DNA of 37,582 nucleotides from Rhodospirillales bacterium Ga0074136 (lineage in GTDB: Bacteria > Pseudomonadota > Alphaproteobacteria > Acetobacterales > Acetobacteraceae): assembly GCA_001464375.1 (NCBI GenBank), contig LNEW01000033.1, positions 1-37,582 on the forward strand, given 5' to 3'. The position numbers were made by a program, and so were the translations under genes. This document shows positions 22,010 through 30,809 of this stretch, piece after piece. The notes below the pieces were generated by a model that was given only the letters and a program-made list of their open reading frames with translations, did not search any database and was not told the DNA's origin. Positions within the stretch are counted from its first letter, which is position 1. The number at the start of each line of letters is the position of its first letter.

Positions 22010-24103
22010 ATGGCGACCGCGGATGGCCTGCTGCTGGTCGACCTCGCCTTCGCGGCGCCGCTGCCCGATGGCGCGGCGCAGCTCCTGATCGACCGGGCGG
22101 CGCTACGCCCGCCCAGCGCCTCTGTCCTGCTGGGCACGTCGGGCGCGCCGCGGCTGGTGCACGCCGCGCGCCATCACGGCCTGGTCGGCGCCGGCACGCC
22201 GGTCGCTCTACGCCTCGGCGGCGCGGTCGTCGCGGAATTCGGCTGGCCCGCCCCGGTTCCGCCCGCGGTCTTCGCCGCCGGCTTCCCGGCCGACAGCCGC
22301 GCCACGCTGCTGCGCTTCCTGGTCGGCACCTGCGCACGGATCCTGCGCGGCGCTGGCGATGCCGGGCTGTCGGCGCTCTGTCATGCCCTGGCCAGCCCTG
22401 GCGGCGTGGCGCGGCGGATCGCGCTGCCGACGGGAAGCCTCTCCGCCTGGCAGGTGCCGGCGGCGCCCGATGGCGCCTGGACAGTGCTCTCGCCCGTCGC
22501 GATCACGCGCGCCGGCCGCCCGGAAGGCGGCGTGCTTCTGCTCGATGGACCCGTTCCCGCCGGCACCCTGCTGCTGCCGCCCGCGCCGCTGCCGCCGCTG
22601 CGCCTGGTCGCCGAGCGCGGCCAGGTGTCGCTGGCGCGCCGCGTGCGCGACGCCCTGGCGCGCCGCGCCGCGACACCCTCGCCGATCGTCGCACTGGCGG
22701 CCCGCGCCGCAACCGACGCCCATGCCGGCGCGGTGCTGCGCGAGGCGCAACTGCTGGCTCCTGCCCGCCCGACACGGCTCGACGATCCTGCCCGACCGGT
22801 CGGCGCGGGCCTCGACCTGGCGCTGTCCGACCATGCTGGCGGGGTATTCGCCTGCGGATGGCTGCGTGATCCCCTCGCGCTGGTGGCCGGCCTGTCGCTG
22901 CGCGGCCCGGGGATCGAGCGCGACATCCCCGCGGCGGCAATGCACCGCGTCGGGCGACCGGACCTTGCCGAACGCTATCAGCGCGCACCGCTGGGCGGCG
23001 CCGGCCCGCGACCGGGATTCATCGTCCATCTGCCCAAGGGCGACCCCGCGCGCACCGCGCAATGGCGCCTCGCGGTGCGCCTGAGCGGGGGCGAGATCAT
23101 CGAGGTCGCCGCGCCGCCCGGCCTGATGCCGCCCGCCGCCGCGCGCGACCTGGTGCTGCGCGCCGCACATCCCTCGGCGGTGACGCCGGCGCTGCTCGAC
23201 GATTGCATCGGCCCGGCTGCGGCGCGGTTGCACAAGGCCGCGCTGCGGGCGGCCTGCGCTGCGCCGGACGTCATTGACGCGGGCAGCCCGGTGGGGCGCC
23301 CATCGGTCGCTGTCATCGTGCCGCTGTATCGCAACCTGCGCTTCCTGCGGTTCCAGATCGCCGCCTTCGCGCGCGACCCGCAATTGCGGCGCGCCGAGCT
23401 GATCTATGTGCTCGACAGCCCCGAGCAGCGACAGGAGGTCGAACACCTGCTGCGCGGCATGGCGACGATGCTCGACAGGCCCGTGCGACTGGTGGTGATG
23501 CCGCGCAACGGCGGCTATGCGGCGGCGTGCAATGCCGGTGCCACGGTGGCACAGGCGCCCGCGCTGCTGTTCCTCAATTCCGACGTGCTGCCGGCGGCAC
23601 CGGGATGGCTCGGGCGAATGCGCGCGCGCCTGGCGCGGGACCGCCGCATCGCCGCCGTCGGGCCGAAGCTGATCTTCGATTGCGGGTCGGTGCAGCACGC
23701 CGGTCTGCTGTTCCGCCGCGGCGAGGACGGGCTGTGGCTCAACGACCACTACTGCAAGGGCTTCCCGCGCCTTCATCCCGATGCGCTGCGTGCGCGGCGT
23801 GTGCCCGGCGTGACCGGCGCCGCGCTGCTGGTGCAGCGCCCCGCCTTCGAAGCCGCCGGCGGCTTCTGCACCGACTACATCGTCGGCGACTTCGAGGATT
23901 CCGATCTCTGCCTGAAGCTGCGCGCCGCTGGCGGCGAGATCGCCTACGAACCCGGCGCCGAGCTCTATCACTTCGAACGCCAGTCCATCGCGCTGCATGA
24001 CGGACACGCGCGCACGCTGGCCGGCGTGCTGAACCGCCGCCTGCACCACCGCCGCTGGGATGGCGCGATCGGCGCGCTGATGGCGCGCTTCCCGGACGCA
24101 TGA
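22010..24103 (+). CDS. Family 2 glycosyltransferase with N-terminal accessory and GWA-like domains
   Basis: A protein of 697 residues from ATG 22010; a GTG at 21950 in frame would give 717, and neither has a good ribosome site. Residues 1-260 are Ala/Leu-rich and unidentified. Residues about 268-372 resemble the GWA domain (CGWLRDP, GRPDLAERY, a Trp-x-Leu-x-Val-Arg strand). Residues about 430-690 are a GT2 catalytic domain: SVAVIVPLYRN, a NGGYAAACNAG nucleotide loop, LFLNSDV as the DxD-like site, GVTGAALLVQRPAFEAAGGF, and GDFEDSDLCLKLRAAGG. It resembles rhamnosyltransferase-like enzymes (WbbL/GumK-type context) that add sugars to surface polysaccharide at the inner membrane. It overlaps the next glycosyltransferase gene by four bases. 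Confidence 0.85.
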   Translation: MATADGLLLVDLAFAAPLPDGAAQLLIDRAALRPPSASVLLGTSGAPRLVHAARHHGLVGAGTPVALRLGGAVVAEFGWPAPVPPAVFAAGFPADSRATLLRFLVGTCARILRGAGDAGLSALCHALASPGGVARRIALPTGSLSAWQVPAAPDGAWTVLSPVAITRAGRPEGGVLLLDGPVPAGTLLLPPAPLPPLRLVAERGQVSLARRVRDALARRAATPSPIVALAARAATDAHAGAVLREAQLLAPARPTRLDDPARPVGAGLDLALSDHAGGVFACGWLRDPLALVAGLSLRGPGIERDIPAAAMHRVGRPDLAERYQRAPLGGAGPRPGFIVHLPKGDPARTAQWRLAVRLSGGEIIEVAAPPGLMPPAAARDLVLRAAHPSAVTPALLDDCIGPAAARLHKAALRAACAAPDVIDAGSPVGRPSVAVIVPLYRNLRFLRFQIAAFARDPQLRRAELIYVLDSPEQRQEVEHLLRGMATMLDRPVRLVVMPRNGGYAAACNAGATVAQAPALLFLNSDVLPAAPGWLGRMRARLARDRRIAAVGPKLIFDCGSVQHAGLLFRRGEDGLWLNDHYCKGFPRLHPDALRARRVPGVTGAALLVQRPAFEAAGGFCTDYIVGDFEDSDLCLKLRAAGGEIAYEPGAELYHFERQSIALHDGHARTLAGVLNRRLHHRRWDGAIGALMARFPDA

Positions 24104-25392
24104 CCGCGATGCGCATCCTGTTCCTCACGCACAATCACCCCGCGCTGCAGCCGGGAGGCACCGAGGCCTTCGCCCACGGCCTGTTTCGCGCGCTGCGTGA
24201 TGGCTGCGGGGTGGACGGTCTGTTCCTGGCGGGCACCACCGCCGTGCTGCGCGACCGACGCCCCGGCACGCTGTTGCAGGCGGTCGGCGATGCCGCGGAC
24301 GAGATGCTCGTCTCGCTCGACCATTTCGACCGCTTCTACCTGTCCCAGGGCGATGTCTACGGGCTGGCGGCGCTCGGGCCGATGATCCACCGGCTGGCCC
24401 CGGACGTGGTGCACCTGCATCACCCGCTGCTCTGGGGCATGGAGGGCATCGATTGGATCCGCCGCGCCGCGCCGCGCGCCGCGCTGGTCGCGACGCTGCA
24501 TGACTACTTCGCATTATGCCCGCGCGAGGGGCAGCTGCTGACCACCGACGGGCAGCTCTGCGCCGGCCCGGCGCCCGATTCCTGCCGGCGCTGCCTGCCT
24601 GATCGGCCTGGCAGTGACTTCACGCTGCGCGACCTCGGCATCCGCAGCGCCTTCGCCGCCTTCGACACGCTGCTCGCACCCAGCGACTTCCTGCGCGGCC
24701 GCTTCATAGCGGCAGGCTGGGATGCGTCGCGCATCCGGCTGATGCGCAACGCGATCGGCGCCGCATCGCCCGCGCCACACCGCGCCACCCCGGACGGACG
24801 GCGCGACCGCTTCGCCGTCTTCGGCAACGTCAATCGCTTCAAGGGCACGCTGGTAGCGCTCGATGCCTCGGCACGCCTGTCGCGCGAGGGTGTCGCGCAT
24901 CACCTGGCCGTGCATGGCGGCACTGCCTGGCAGTCGGATGCATTCCTGGCCGAGTTCGCCGCGGCGAAAGCCGCCGCGCCGGCGGTGACGCATCGCGGCG
25001 GCTACGCGGCGCACGCGCTCGCCGCGCGCATCGCCGCGGCCGACTGGGTCGTGGTGCCCTCGATCTGGTGGGAGAACGCGCCGCTGGTGATCCTCGAGGC
25101 CTTCCGCCACCGCCGCCCCGTCATCTGCGGCGATGCGGGCGGCATGGCCGAGGCGGTGCGCGACGGCATCGACGGGCTGCACGCGCCGATCGGCGACGCC
25201 GCAGGCCTGGCCGCCGTGATGCGCCGTGGCGCGGAGACCCCAGGCCTGTGGGACCGCCTGATGGCCGGCATCCGGCCCCCGCCCGACTTCGCGGCGGCGG
25301 CGGCCGAACACCTCGCGATCTATCGCGAACTCAAACCGGAACGGAGGACACGCCGTGGCGACCGACACCGCGCCCCTGCTGCGCCGGCCTGA
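24100..25392 (+). CDS. Family 4 glycosyltransferase
   Basis: A GT-B glycosyltransferase of 430 residues. The N-terminal acceptor domain opens MRILFLTHNHPALQPGGTE, with the GGxE loop, and contains VVHLHHPLLWG and ATLHDYFALCPREGQ. The C-terminal nucleotide-sugar domain has FGNVNRFKGT, VVPSIWWENAPLVILEAF with the E-x7-E catalytic motif, and GGMAEAVRDGIDG. It would transfer a sugar from an activated nucleotide donor to a growing glycan in the cytoplasm. ATG 24100 overlaps the upstream stop (ATGA). Its last 38 bases overlap the next gene, whose ribosome site lies inside it, so the block is tightly coupled. Confidence 0.9.
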   Translation: MTAMRILFLTHNHPALQPGGTEAFAHGLFRALRDGCGVDGLFLAGTTAVLRDRRPGTLLQAVGDAADEMLVSLDHFDRFYLSQGDVYGLAALGPMIHRLAPDVVHLHHPLLWGMEGIDWIRRAAPRAALVATLHDYFALCPREGQLLTTDGQLCAGPAPDSCRRCLPDRPGSDFTLRDLGIRSAFAAFDTLLAPSDFLRGRFIAAGWDASRIRLMRNAIGAASPAPHRATPDGRRDRFAVFGNVNRFKGTLVALDASARLSREGVAHHLAVHGGTAWQSDAFLAEFAAAKAAAPAVTHRGGYAAHALAARIAAADWVVVPSIWWENAPLVILEAFRHRRPVICGDAGGMAEAVRDGIDGLHAPIGDAAGLAAVMRRGAETPGLWDRLMAGIRPPPDFAAAAAEHLAIYRELKPERRTRRGDRHRAPAAPA

Positions 25393-26050
25393 CGCGCCGC
25401 CGCCCGGGGCCGCGCTTCAGGGCCTGGTCGACAATGCCACGCCCGACCGGCTCTATGGCTGGGCCTGGAACGCGAACGAACCCGGCGAACGCCTGGCGAT
25501 CGAGGCACGCCTTGGTGCGACGACAGTGTTCGCCACCGCGGCGGACCTCGCGCGGCCGGACCTGGCCAAGGCCGGCGTCGGCGATGGCTGCCACGCCTTC
25601 GAGATTCCCCTGGAGGCCGACTGGATCCAGCGGCGGTCGGAACTGGCGGTGATCGCACGCGCCGTCGACGGCACCGAACTGGTGGTGCCGGTGCGAATCC
25701 GCCGCGCCGCCGGCGACTCCCCCGAGCGGGACGTCCAACGAGCGGTCGAGGCGCTGGTCGCCGGCCAGCGGCGCCTGCACGAGGACCTGCGCGGCATCGC
25801 CACGCGCGTGCCGGAGCCCGGCGAACGCGCGGCGCTGACCACACTGCTGCAATCTCATCGGGACCTTCAGGAGCGGCTGGACGTGCTGACGCTCTGGCTC
25901 ACGCGCCTCGATGAACGGCTCGCGGCGATGCCAGCCCCACCGCCGCCGGCACCGTTGCGTGGCGGCGGTGCCTGGACCATCGCGCTGGTGGCGCTGCTCG
26001 GCGCGCTCGGCATGGCTGCGCTGGCGTTGTCGATGCGGATCGGCGGCTGA
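25355..26050 (+). CDS. GWA-domain, coiled-coil, single-pass membrane protein of unknown function
   Basis: A protein of 231 residues that I do not recognise as a named family. Residues about 20-118 are a beta-rich domain (LQGLVDNATPDRLYGWAWNA, LARPDLAKAGVGDGCHAFEI, then alternating strands). Residues about 124-192 are a charged amphipathic helix likely to form a coiled coil. After a proline linker (APPPPAP), residues 207-226 are one membrane helix near the C-terminus, so the bulk should lie in the cytoplasm. It starts with GTG after GGAGG, overlaps the GT4 gene by 38 bp and touches the start of the first ABC gene. The position suggests it links glycosylation enzymes to the exporter, perhaps through GWA-GWA contacts. 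This role is inference. Confidence 0.75.
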   Translation: MATDTAPLLRRPDAPPPGAALQGLVDNATPDRLYGWAWNANEPGERLAIEARLGATTVFATAADLARPDLAKAGVGDGCHAFEIPLEADWIQRRSELAVIARAVDGTELVVPVRIRRAAGDSPERDVQRAVEALVAGQRRLHEDLRGIATRVPEPGERAALTTLLQSHRDLQERLDVLTLWLTRLDERLAAMPAPPPPAPLRGGGAWTIALVALLGALGMAALALSMRIGG

Positions 26051-27768
26051 TGGCCTCGGCCGCCATGGCGGGGCTGTCGGCGGAGCTGGCGCGCGGCACA
26101 CGCGCGGCGGCGTTGCTCGGGCTCGCGGGCGCGCTCGGCCCCTTCGCCCTGGTGATGCTGACGGTGCAGTTCTACGCGCTGGTGGTGCCGACCGGCAGCC
26201 TGGAGACCGCGCTCGGCCTCGGCGCCGGCTTCGCATTGGTCGCGGTTGCCGTCGTGGCACTGACGCAGTTGCGCGAGAGGCTTTTGCTCCTGAGCACCGA
26301 GCGGCTGGTTCGGCGCCTGACCGCGCGCACCCTGGCCGCCGCGACCGCGCGCGCCGCCATGCCCGCCATTGCTGCCGACCACGCGCTGCGCGACATCGAC
26401 CTGGTGCGCCGGGGCATCGCCGGTCCGCTGTCGGCCATCGCACTCGACGCGATGCTGGTGCCGGCGCTGCTGTTGCTGCTCGCCACCTTCCACTGGGCCT
26501 TTGCGCTGTTCGCCGCGGCGGCGGCGCTGCTGGCGCTGCTGATCGGCCTCGCGGCACATCGTGCGACGCGCGCCACCCTGGCTGAGTCCAACGAGGCCGC
26601 GGCGCAGGCCGCACGGCTCGCGGCCGACGCCGCGCGCGCCGCCGAGGCGGTCGAGGCGATGGGCATGCTGCCGGCGCTGGTGCAGCGCTGGGCGGCCACG
26701 CTGGCGCGCGGCACCGGCGGCCTGCGGCGCGCTCAGGCAACGGCCCGCATCGCCCAGGCGGCGACCGGCGCGCTGTACGGCGTGGCGCAGGGCGGTGCCG
26801 TGGCGGTCGGCGTGCTGGTGATCGTGGAGGGCAGCAACGCCGGATACGGCATCCTGGCCGGGCTGCTGCTGACGGCGCGGGTGATGGATCCCTTCTCGCG
26901 CCTCGGCACGCAGATCGAGGACGCCGCTGCCGCACGCGCCGCCTGGCAGCGCCTGGACCGGCTGCTCGCTGCCGACGAGACAACGCCCGCGCCGGCTACG
27001 CGCACCTTCCCCTGCCCTGAGGGCCGCCTGCTGCTGGACCGCGTGACCCTGGTCTTCCCCGGGGCTGCCCGCCCGCTGTTGCGCGATGTGGGCCTGGTGG
27101 TGGGGCCGGGCGATGTGATCGGCCTCGCCGGGCCGCCCGGGGCCGGAAAATCCACGCTGCTGCGGGTGATCCTCGGCGTGCAGGCGACCAATGCGGGGGA
27201 TGCGTTCCTCGACGGCCATGCCACCACCCAATGGGACCGCACCGACCTCGCTCGCCACGTCGGCTACCTGCCGCAGGACCCGGTGCTCGGCGCCGAGACG
27301 GTCGCGGCGGCGATCGCGCGGCTCGCCCCGACCATCGACATGCCCGCCGTGCTGGAGGCGGCACGGATGGCCGGCGCGCTGCGCATGGTTGCCGGCCTGC
27401 CGCACGGCTTCGCGACCCGCCTGGGCGAAGCGCCGGCGCTGTCGATGGGCCAGCGCCAAAGGATCGCCTTGGCGCGCGCTGTCTATGGCGCGCCGCGCCT
27501 GGTGCTGCTGGACGAACCGGCCGCCTATCTCGATGCCGAAGGCGAGGCCGCGGTCGCCGCGCTGATCGCCGCGCTCGCGGCGCGCGGCACGGCGGTGATC
27601 TTCACCTCCCACCGCGAAGGCCTGCTGCGCGCGGCGACACGGGTCGTCACGCTGCGGGATGGCACGCTGGCTCCGGTCGGCAAGGCGCCGCTGGCGCTCG
27701 CGGCACCGGCGCGCCGGGCCGCACTGGCCGCGCCCGCCCGGCGCATCGCGGCACCGGAGGCCGCGTGA
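26050..27768 (+). CDS. Type I secretion ABC half-transporter 1 (PrtD-like)
   Basis: An exporter half-transporter of 572 residues: a membrane domain (about 1-310, hydrophobic segments clear) fused to an ATPase. Walker A is GPPGAGKST (about 361-369), the Q-loop GYLPQDP, Walker B LVLLDEP (about 484), and the H-loop TSHR. The ABC signature is LSMGQ (464-468) instead of LSGGQ, a mild deviation. No N-terminal C39 peptidase domain is present, as in PrtD/HasD types that export RTX proteins. The ATG overlaps the upstream stop by one base, and its own stop overlaps the GTG of a second half-transporter (GTGA). Tandem coding suggests the two form a heterodimer. A 45-residue Ala/Pro/Arg tail follows the ATPase. 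Confidence 0.88.
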   Translation: MASAAMAGLSAELARGTRAAALLGLAGALGPFALVMLTVQFYALVVPTGSLETALGLGAGFALVAVAVVALTQLRERLLLLSTERLVRRLTARTLAAATARAAMPAIAADHALRDIDLVRRGIAGPLSAIALDAMLVPALLLLLATFHWAFALFAAAAALLALLIGLAAHRATRATLAESNEAAAQAARLAADAARAAEAVEAMGMLPALVQRWAATLARGTGGLRRAQATARIAQAATGALYGVAQGGAVAVGVLVIVEGSNAGYGILAGLLLTARVMDPFSRLGTQIEDAAAARAAWQRLDRLLAADETTPAPATRTFPCPEGRLLLDRVTLVFPGAARPLLRDVGLVVGPGDVIGLAGPPGAGKSTLLRVILGVQATNAGDAFLDGHATTQWDRTDLARHVGYLPQDPVLGAETVAAAIARLAPTIDMPAVLEAARMAGALRMVAGLPHGFATRLGEAPALSMGQRQRIALARAVYGAPRLVLLDEPAAYLDAEGEAAVAALIAALAARGTAVIFTSHREGLLRAATRVVTLRDGTLAPVGKAPLALAAPARRAALAAPARRIAAPEAA

Positions 27769-29417
27769 GCGCCAGCATCGCATCACCGTCCGGCTTGCTT
27801 CCCACGCGCATGATGGCGCCGACGCTGCTGGTCTGCGTGCTGCTTTCCCTCGCGGTGCAGGCCACGATGCTGACCGCGCCGCTGCTGACGATGCATGTCT
27901 TCGACGGCGTGCTGGAGAGCCGCAACCTCAGCACGCTGTGGGTGCTTTCGGCGGCATTCCTGGGCGCGCTGCTGCTGGGCGGCGTGCTGCAATACCTGCG
28001 CGCGGCCTTGCTGGCCGCGCTGGCGGAACGGATGGGACGGCGGCTGCAGCTGCGCGCCCTGGCAGCCTCGGTCCGTGTCGCCCTGGGTGGCGAACGCGCG
28101 GCGGCGGGCCGCGCATTGCAGGACGTTGCGGAACTCCGCCGCATGCTCGGCGGCTCGGTGCCTGCCGATGTGCTCGACCTGCTGTCGATTCCCCTGGCAC
28201 TCGGCTTCCTGTGGCTGCTGCATCCGCTGTTCTTCGCCGTCGCACTGGTGGCGGCGCTGGTGCAGGGCGCGATCGGGCTGCTGGCGGACCACGCGACCCG
28301 GGCGGCCACGGCGGCGGCCACCCTGAACGAGGCACGCAGCCGCCGCGGCCTGATGCAGCAACTGGCCCTGCGCGAGATGGTGCTGGGTCTCGGGATGCTG
28401 CCGGCGGCGCTGGCGCGGTTCGCACCACGGCATGCCCTGGCCCTGCAGCGGCGCGGCCAGGCCGAACGCGGTGCGCGGGCCCTGTCGGGGATGCTGGAAC
28501 TCGCGGTCTTCGCGCAACAGGGCGCCATCGTGGGCGCCGGTGTCTGGTTGTTGCTGGCGCACCAGATCTCGCCGGGATCGATGCTGGCTGCTGCCACGCT
28601 CGTGACCTTCGCGACGCGGCCCGTGGTCCATCTGGTCGGGCATTGGCGCGACTGGAGCGAAGGCCTCGCCGCGGCGGGACGGCTCGTGGCGCTGGTGCGC
28701 CACGGCGCGCCGCCGGACAGCGCACCCGCTGTCCCGGATGCGCTGCCCGGACTCGTGATCGAGGGGCTGACATTGCAGGCGCAGGGCGGCACGCGCCCGC
28801 TGATTGACGAACTCGACCTCAGGCTCCCGCCAGGCGGCGCATTGGTGCTGGCCGGCCCGAACGGGGTCGGCAAGACATCCCTGATCCGGGCGCTGCTCGG
28901 GCTGGCCATCCCCGCCAACGGGCGGGTGCTGCTGGATGGACAGGACACCCTGCGCACGCCGCGCAGCGCAATGGCGACGCGCATCGGCTATCTGCCGCAG
29001 GAAGCGCTGTTGCTGGATGGCAGCGTCCTCGACAACATCGGCCGCTTCGGCGGAGGCAGCGCCGAGGAGGCCGTGGCGGCCGCGCGGCGTGTCGGCGCGC
29101 ATGAGGCGATCGGACGCCTGCCACATGGCTACGAGAACGCCGCCGGCCCCGATGCCGGGCTGTCCGGCGGGCAGGCGCGGCTGGTGGCGCTCGCGCGCGC
29201 CTTCCATGGCACGCCGCGGCTGGTGGTGCTCGACGAACCGGAGGCAGGCCTGGATGGCGCGGCGCGCGCCGGCGTTCGCGCCGCCGTCACCGCGGCGCGC
29301 GCACAGGGATGCGTGGTGGTGCTGGTCTCCCACGATCCGGCGGCGTGGCGCGGCCTGGACGTCGGCGTCCTGCGACTGAACGGCGGCGGCGCGTGGACAC
29401 TGGAGCCTTCGGCATGA
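27765..29417 (+). CDS. Type I secretion ABC half-transporter 2
   Basis: A second half-transporter of 550 residues, distinct in sequence from the one before it. The membrane domain begins PTLLVCVLLSLAVQATMLTA and contains the PrtD-type VFDGVLESRNLSTLWVLS and IPLALGFLWLLHPLFF segments. The ATPase has Walker A GPNGVGKTS (from residue 364), Q-loop GYLPQEA, canonical signature LSGGQ (466-470), Walker B LVVLDEP and H-loop VSHD. Start GTG 27765 lies in a GTGA overlap with the upstream stop; a longer frame upstream is antisense-like filler overlapping the first ABC gene. With half-transporter 1 it probably forms a heterodimeric exporter in which one ATP site contains the LSMGQ signature. The HlyD gene overlaps its end. 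Confidence 0.9.
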   Translation: MSASIASPSGLLPTRMMAPTLLVCVLLSLAVQATMLTAPLLTMHVFDGVLESRNLSTLWVLSAAFLGALLLGGVLQYLRAALLAALAERMGRRLQLRALAASVRVALGGERAAAGRALQDVAELRRMLGGSVPADVLDLLSIPLALGFLWLLHPLFFAVALVAALVQGAIGLLADHATRAATAAATLNEARSRRGLMQQLALREMVLGLGMLPAALARFAPRHALALQRRGQAERGARALSGMLELAVFAQQGAIVGAGVWLLLAHQISPGSMLAAATLVTFATRPVVHLVGHWRDWSEGLAAAGRLVALVRHGAPPDSAPAVPDALPGLVIEGLTLQAQGGTRPLIDELDLRLPPGGALVLAGPNGVGKTSLIRALLGLAIPANGRVLLDGQDTLRTPRSAMATRIGYLPQEALLLDGSVLDNIGRFGGGSAEEAVAAARRVGAHEAIGRLPHGYENAAGPDAGLSGGQARLVALARAFHGTPRLVVLDEPEAGLDGAARAGVRAAVTAARAQGCVVVLVSHDPAAWRGLDVGVLRLNGGGAWTLEPSA

Positions 29418-30748
29418 GCGCGGCGGCGGACACGCTCGAAGCCGCCTTCGACGCGGCGGTGCCGCAGCCACGCCTGGGGCGCCTCATTGCCGTGGCGCTG
29501 ACAGTGCTGGTGGCGGGCGTCGGGGGCCTGGTGGGCTGGGCAGCGATCACGCCGATCGAACGCGCGGTGATCGGGCAGGGCACGCTGGTCGCCGAGGGGC
29601 GCCGCAAGTCGGTCACGCTGTTGGAACCGGGCATCCTGCGGGAATTGCTGGTGCGGGAAGGCGAACGCGTCGTGGCGGGACAGCCGCTGCTGCGGCTCGA
29701 TACAACGCAGGCCGATGCTGCCGCGGCCCAGGCGCGCGCGATGTTCTGGGGCCAGTCGGTGCGTGCAGCGCGGCTGATCGCCGAACAGCAGGAGAGCCGG
29801 CGCATGGTGTTGCCCGAGGGCGCCGGCGTGGCCGGCCGCGCCGATCCGGGCATTGCATCGCTGATCGACGCCGAGGGCCGCCTCTATGCGGCGCGCTGGG
29901 AGGCCTATGACGGTGCGGTCGGGGTGAGCCGCACCCGCGTGGCGCAGCTGCGCGAGCAGGTAGCCGCCTACGCCGCGCAGCGCGAAGCGACGGCGACGCG
30001 CCTCGCCGCGATCCGTGCCGAGCTGGAGGGCGTGACACAGCTTGTCGCACGCGGCTTCGCCACCCGCACCCGCCTGTGGGAATTGCAGCGCGCCGAGGCC
30101 GAACTCTCCGGCAACCTCGGCCAGTTCCAGGCGCAGGAGGCGCAGATGCGCGAAGCGATCGCGCAGGCCGAGCTGGAGCTGGTGAACACCAGGCTCAACC
30201 GCCAGCAGGAGGTCGCGCGCGAATTGCAGGATGCGCAGGCGCTGCGCGCCGATGCCGAGCAGCGCCTGCGTGGTGCCGAGGATATCCTGGCGCGTCGCCA
30301 GGTCATCGCGCCGGAGGCCGGCGTGGTGACGGAGATCCGCTTCTTCACCCCGGGCAGCAGCGTGGGCGCCGGGCAGCCCATCCTCGACCTGGTGCCGATC
30401 GACGACCGGCTGGTGGCGGAGGTGCGCCTTGCGCTGACGGACGTGGAGAATGTGCGCGTGGGACAGCCCGCGCGGCTGCGGCTCGCCGCCTTCCGCACCC
30501 GCGACGTGCCGCTGATGGAGACGAACGTCACCTACGTCTCGGCCGACCGGCAGATCGACGCGCAGGGCGGTTCCTACTTCGCCGCGCGGCTGTCGGTCGA
30601 TGCGGCGGCCAGCGCGGCGCTGCCGGCCGGCGCCACGCTCGCGCCGGGCATGCCGGTCGAGGCCTTCCTGCTCGGCGAGCGGCGCTCTGCTCTCGATTAT
30701 GTGCTGCGTCCACTGACCGACGGCCTGCGCCGATCGCTGCGGGATTGA
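29414..30748 (+). CDS. Type I secretion membrane-fusion (HlyD/PrtE) adaptor
   Basis: A periplasmic adaptor of 444 residues bridging the inner-membrane ABC exporter to an outer-membrane channel. Residues 23-44 are the single membrane anchor. A lipoyl/barrel half follows (VIGQGTLVAEGRRKSVTLLE, LLVREGERVVAGQPLLRLD). Residues about 135-300 are a long charged coiled coil (QLREQVAAYAAQREA, ELQDAQALRADAEQRLRG). The second lipoyl half carries VIAPEAGVVTEIRFFTPGSS, and a beta-barrel ends with the HlyD-type LAPGMPVEAFLLGERRS and LDYVLRPLTDGLRRSLRD. ATG 29414 overlaps the stop of ABC half-transporter 2 (ATGA). The matching TolC-type outer-membrane protein is not in this window. Confidence 0.93.
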   Translation: MSAAADTLEAAFDAAVPQPRLGRLIAVALTVLVAGVGGLVGWAAITPIERAVIGQGTLVAEGRRKSVTLLEPGILRELLVREGERVVAGQPLLRLDTTQADAAAAQARAMFWGQSVRAARLIAEQQESRRMVLPEGAGVAGRADPGIASLIDAEGRLYAARWEAYDGAVGVSRTRVAQLREQVAAYAAQREATATRLAAIRAELEGVTQLVARGFATRTRLWELQRAEAELSGNLGQFQAQEAQMREAIAQAELELVNTRLNRQQEVARELQDAQALRADAEQRLRGAEDILARRQVIAPEAGVVTEIRFFTPGSSVGAGQPILDLVPIDDRLVAEVRLALTDVENVRVGQPARLRLAAFRTRDVPLMETNVTYVSADRQIDAQGGSYFAARLSVDAAASAALPAGATLAPGMPVEAFLLGERRSALDYVLRPLTDGLRRSLRD

Positions 30749-30809
30749 GCGATGCGTAACCATCGACCGCTAGACCCGGAGTCTGTTCCTGCATGACGAG
30801 GCACCGTGC

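Noticed and set aside
27231..27764. N-terminal extension of ABC half-transporter 2
   Set aside because: It overlaps the ATPase of half-transporter 1 in another frame and reads as Arg/Gly filler; GTG 27765 in the GTGA overlap is the better start.
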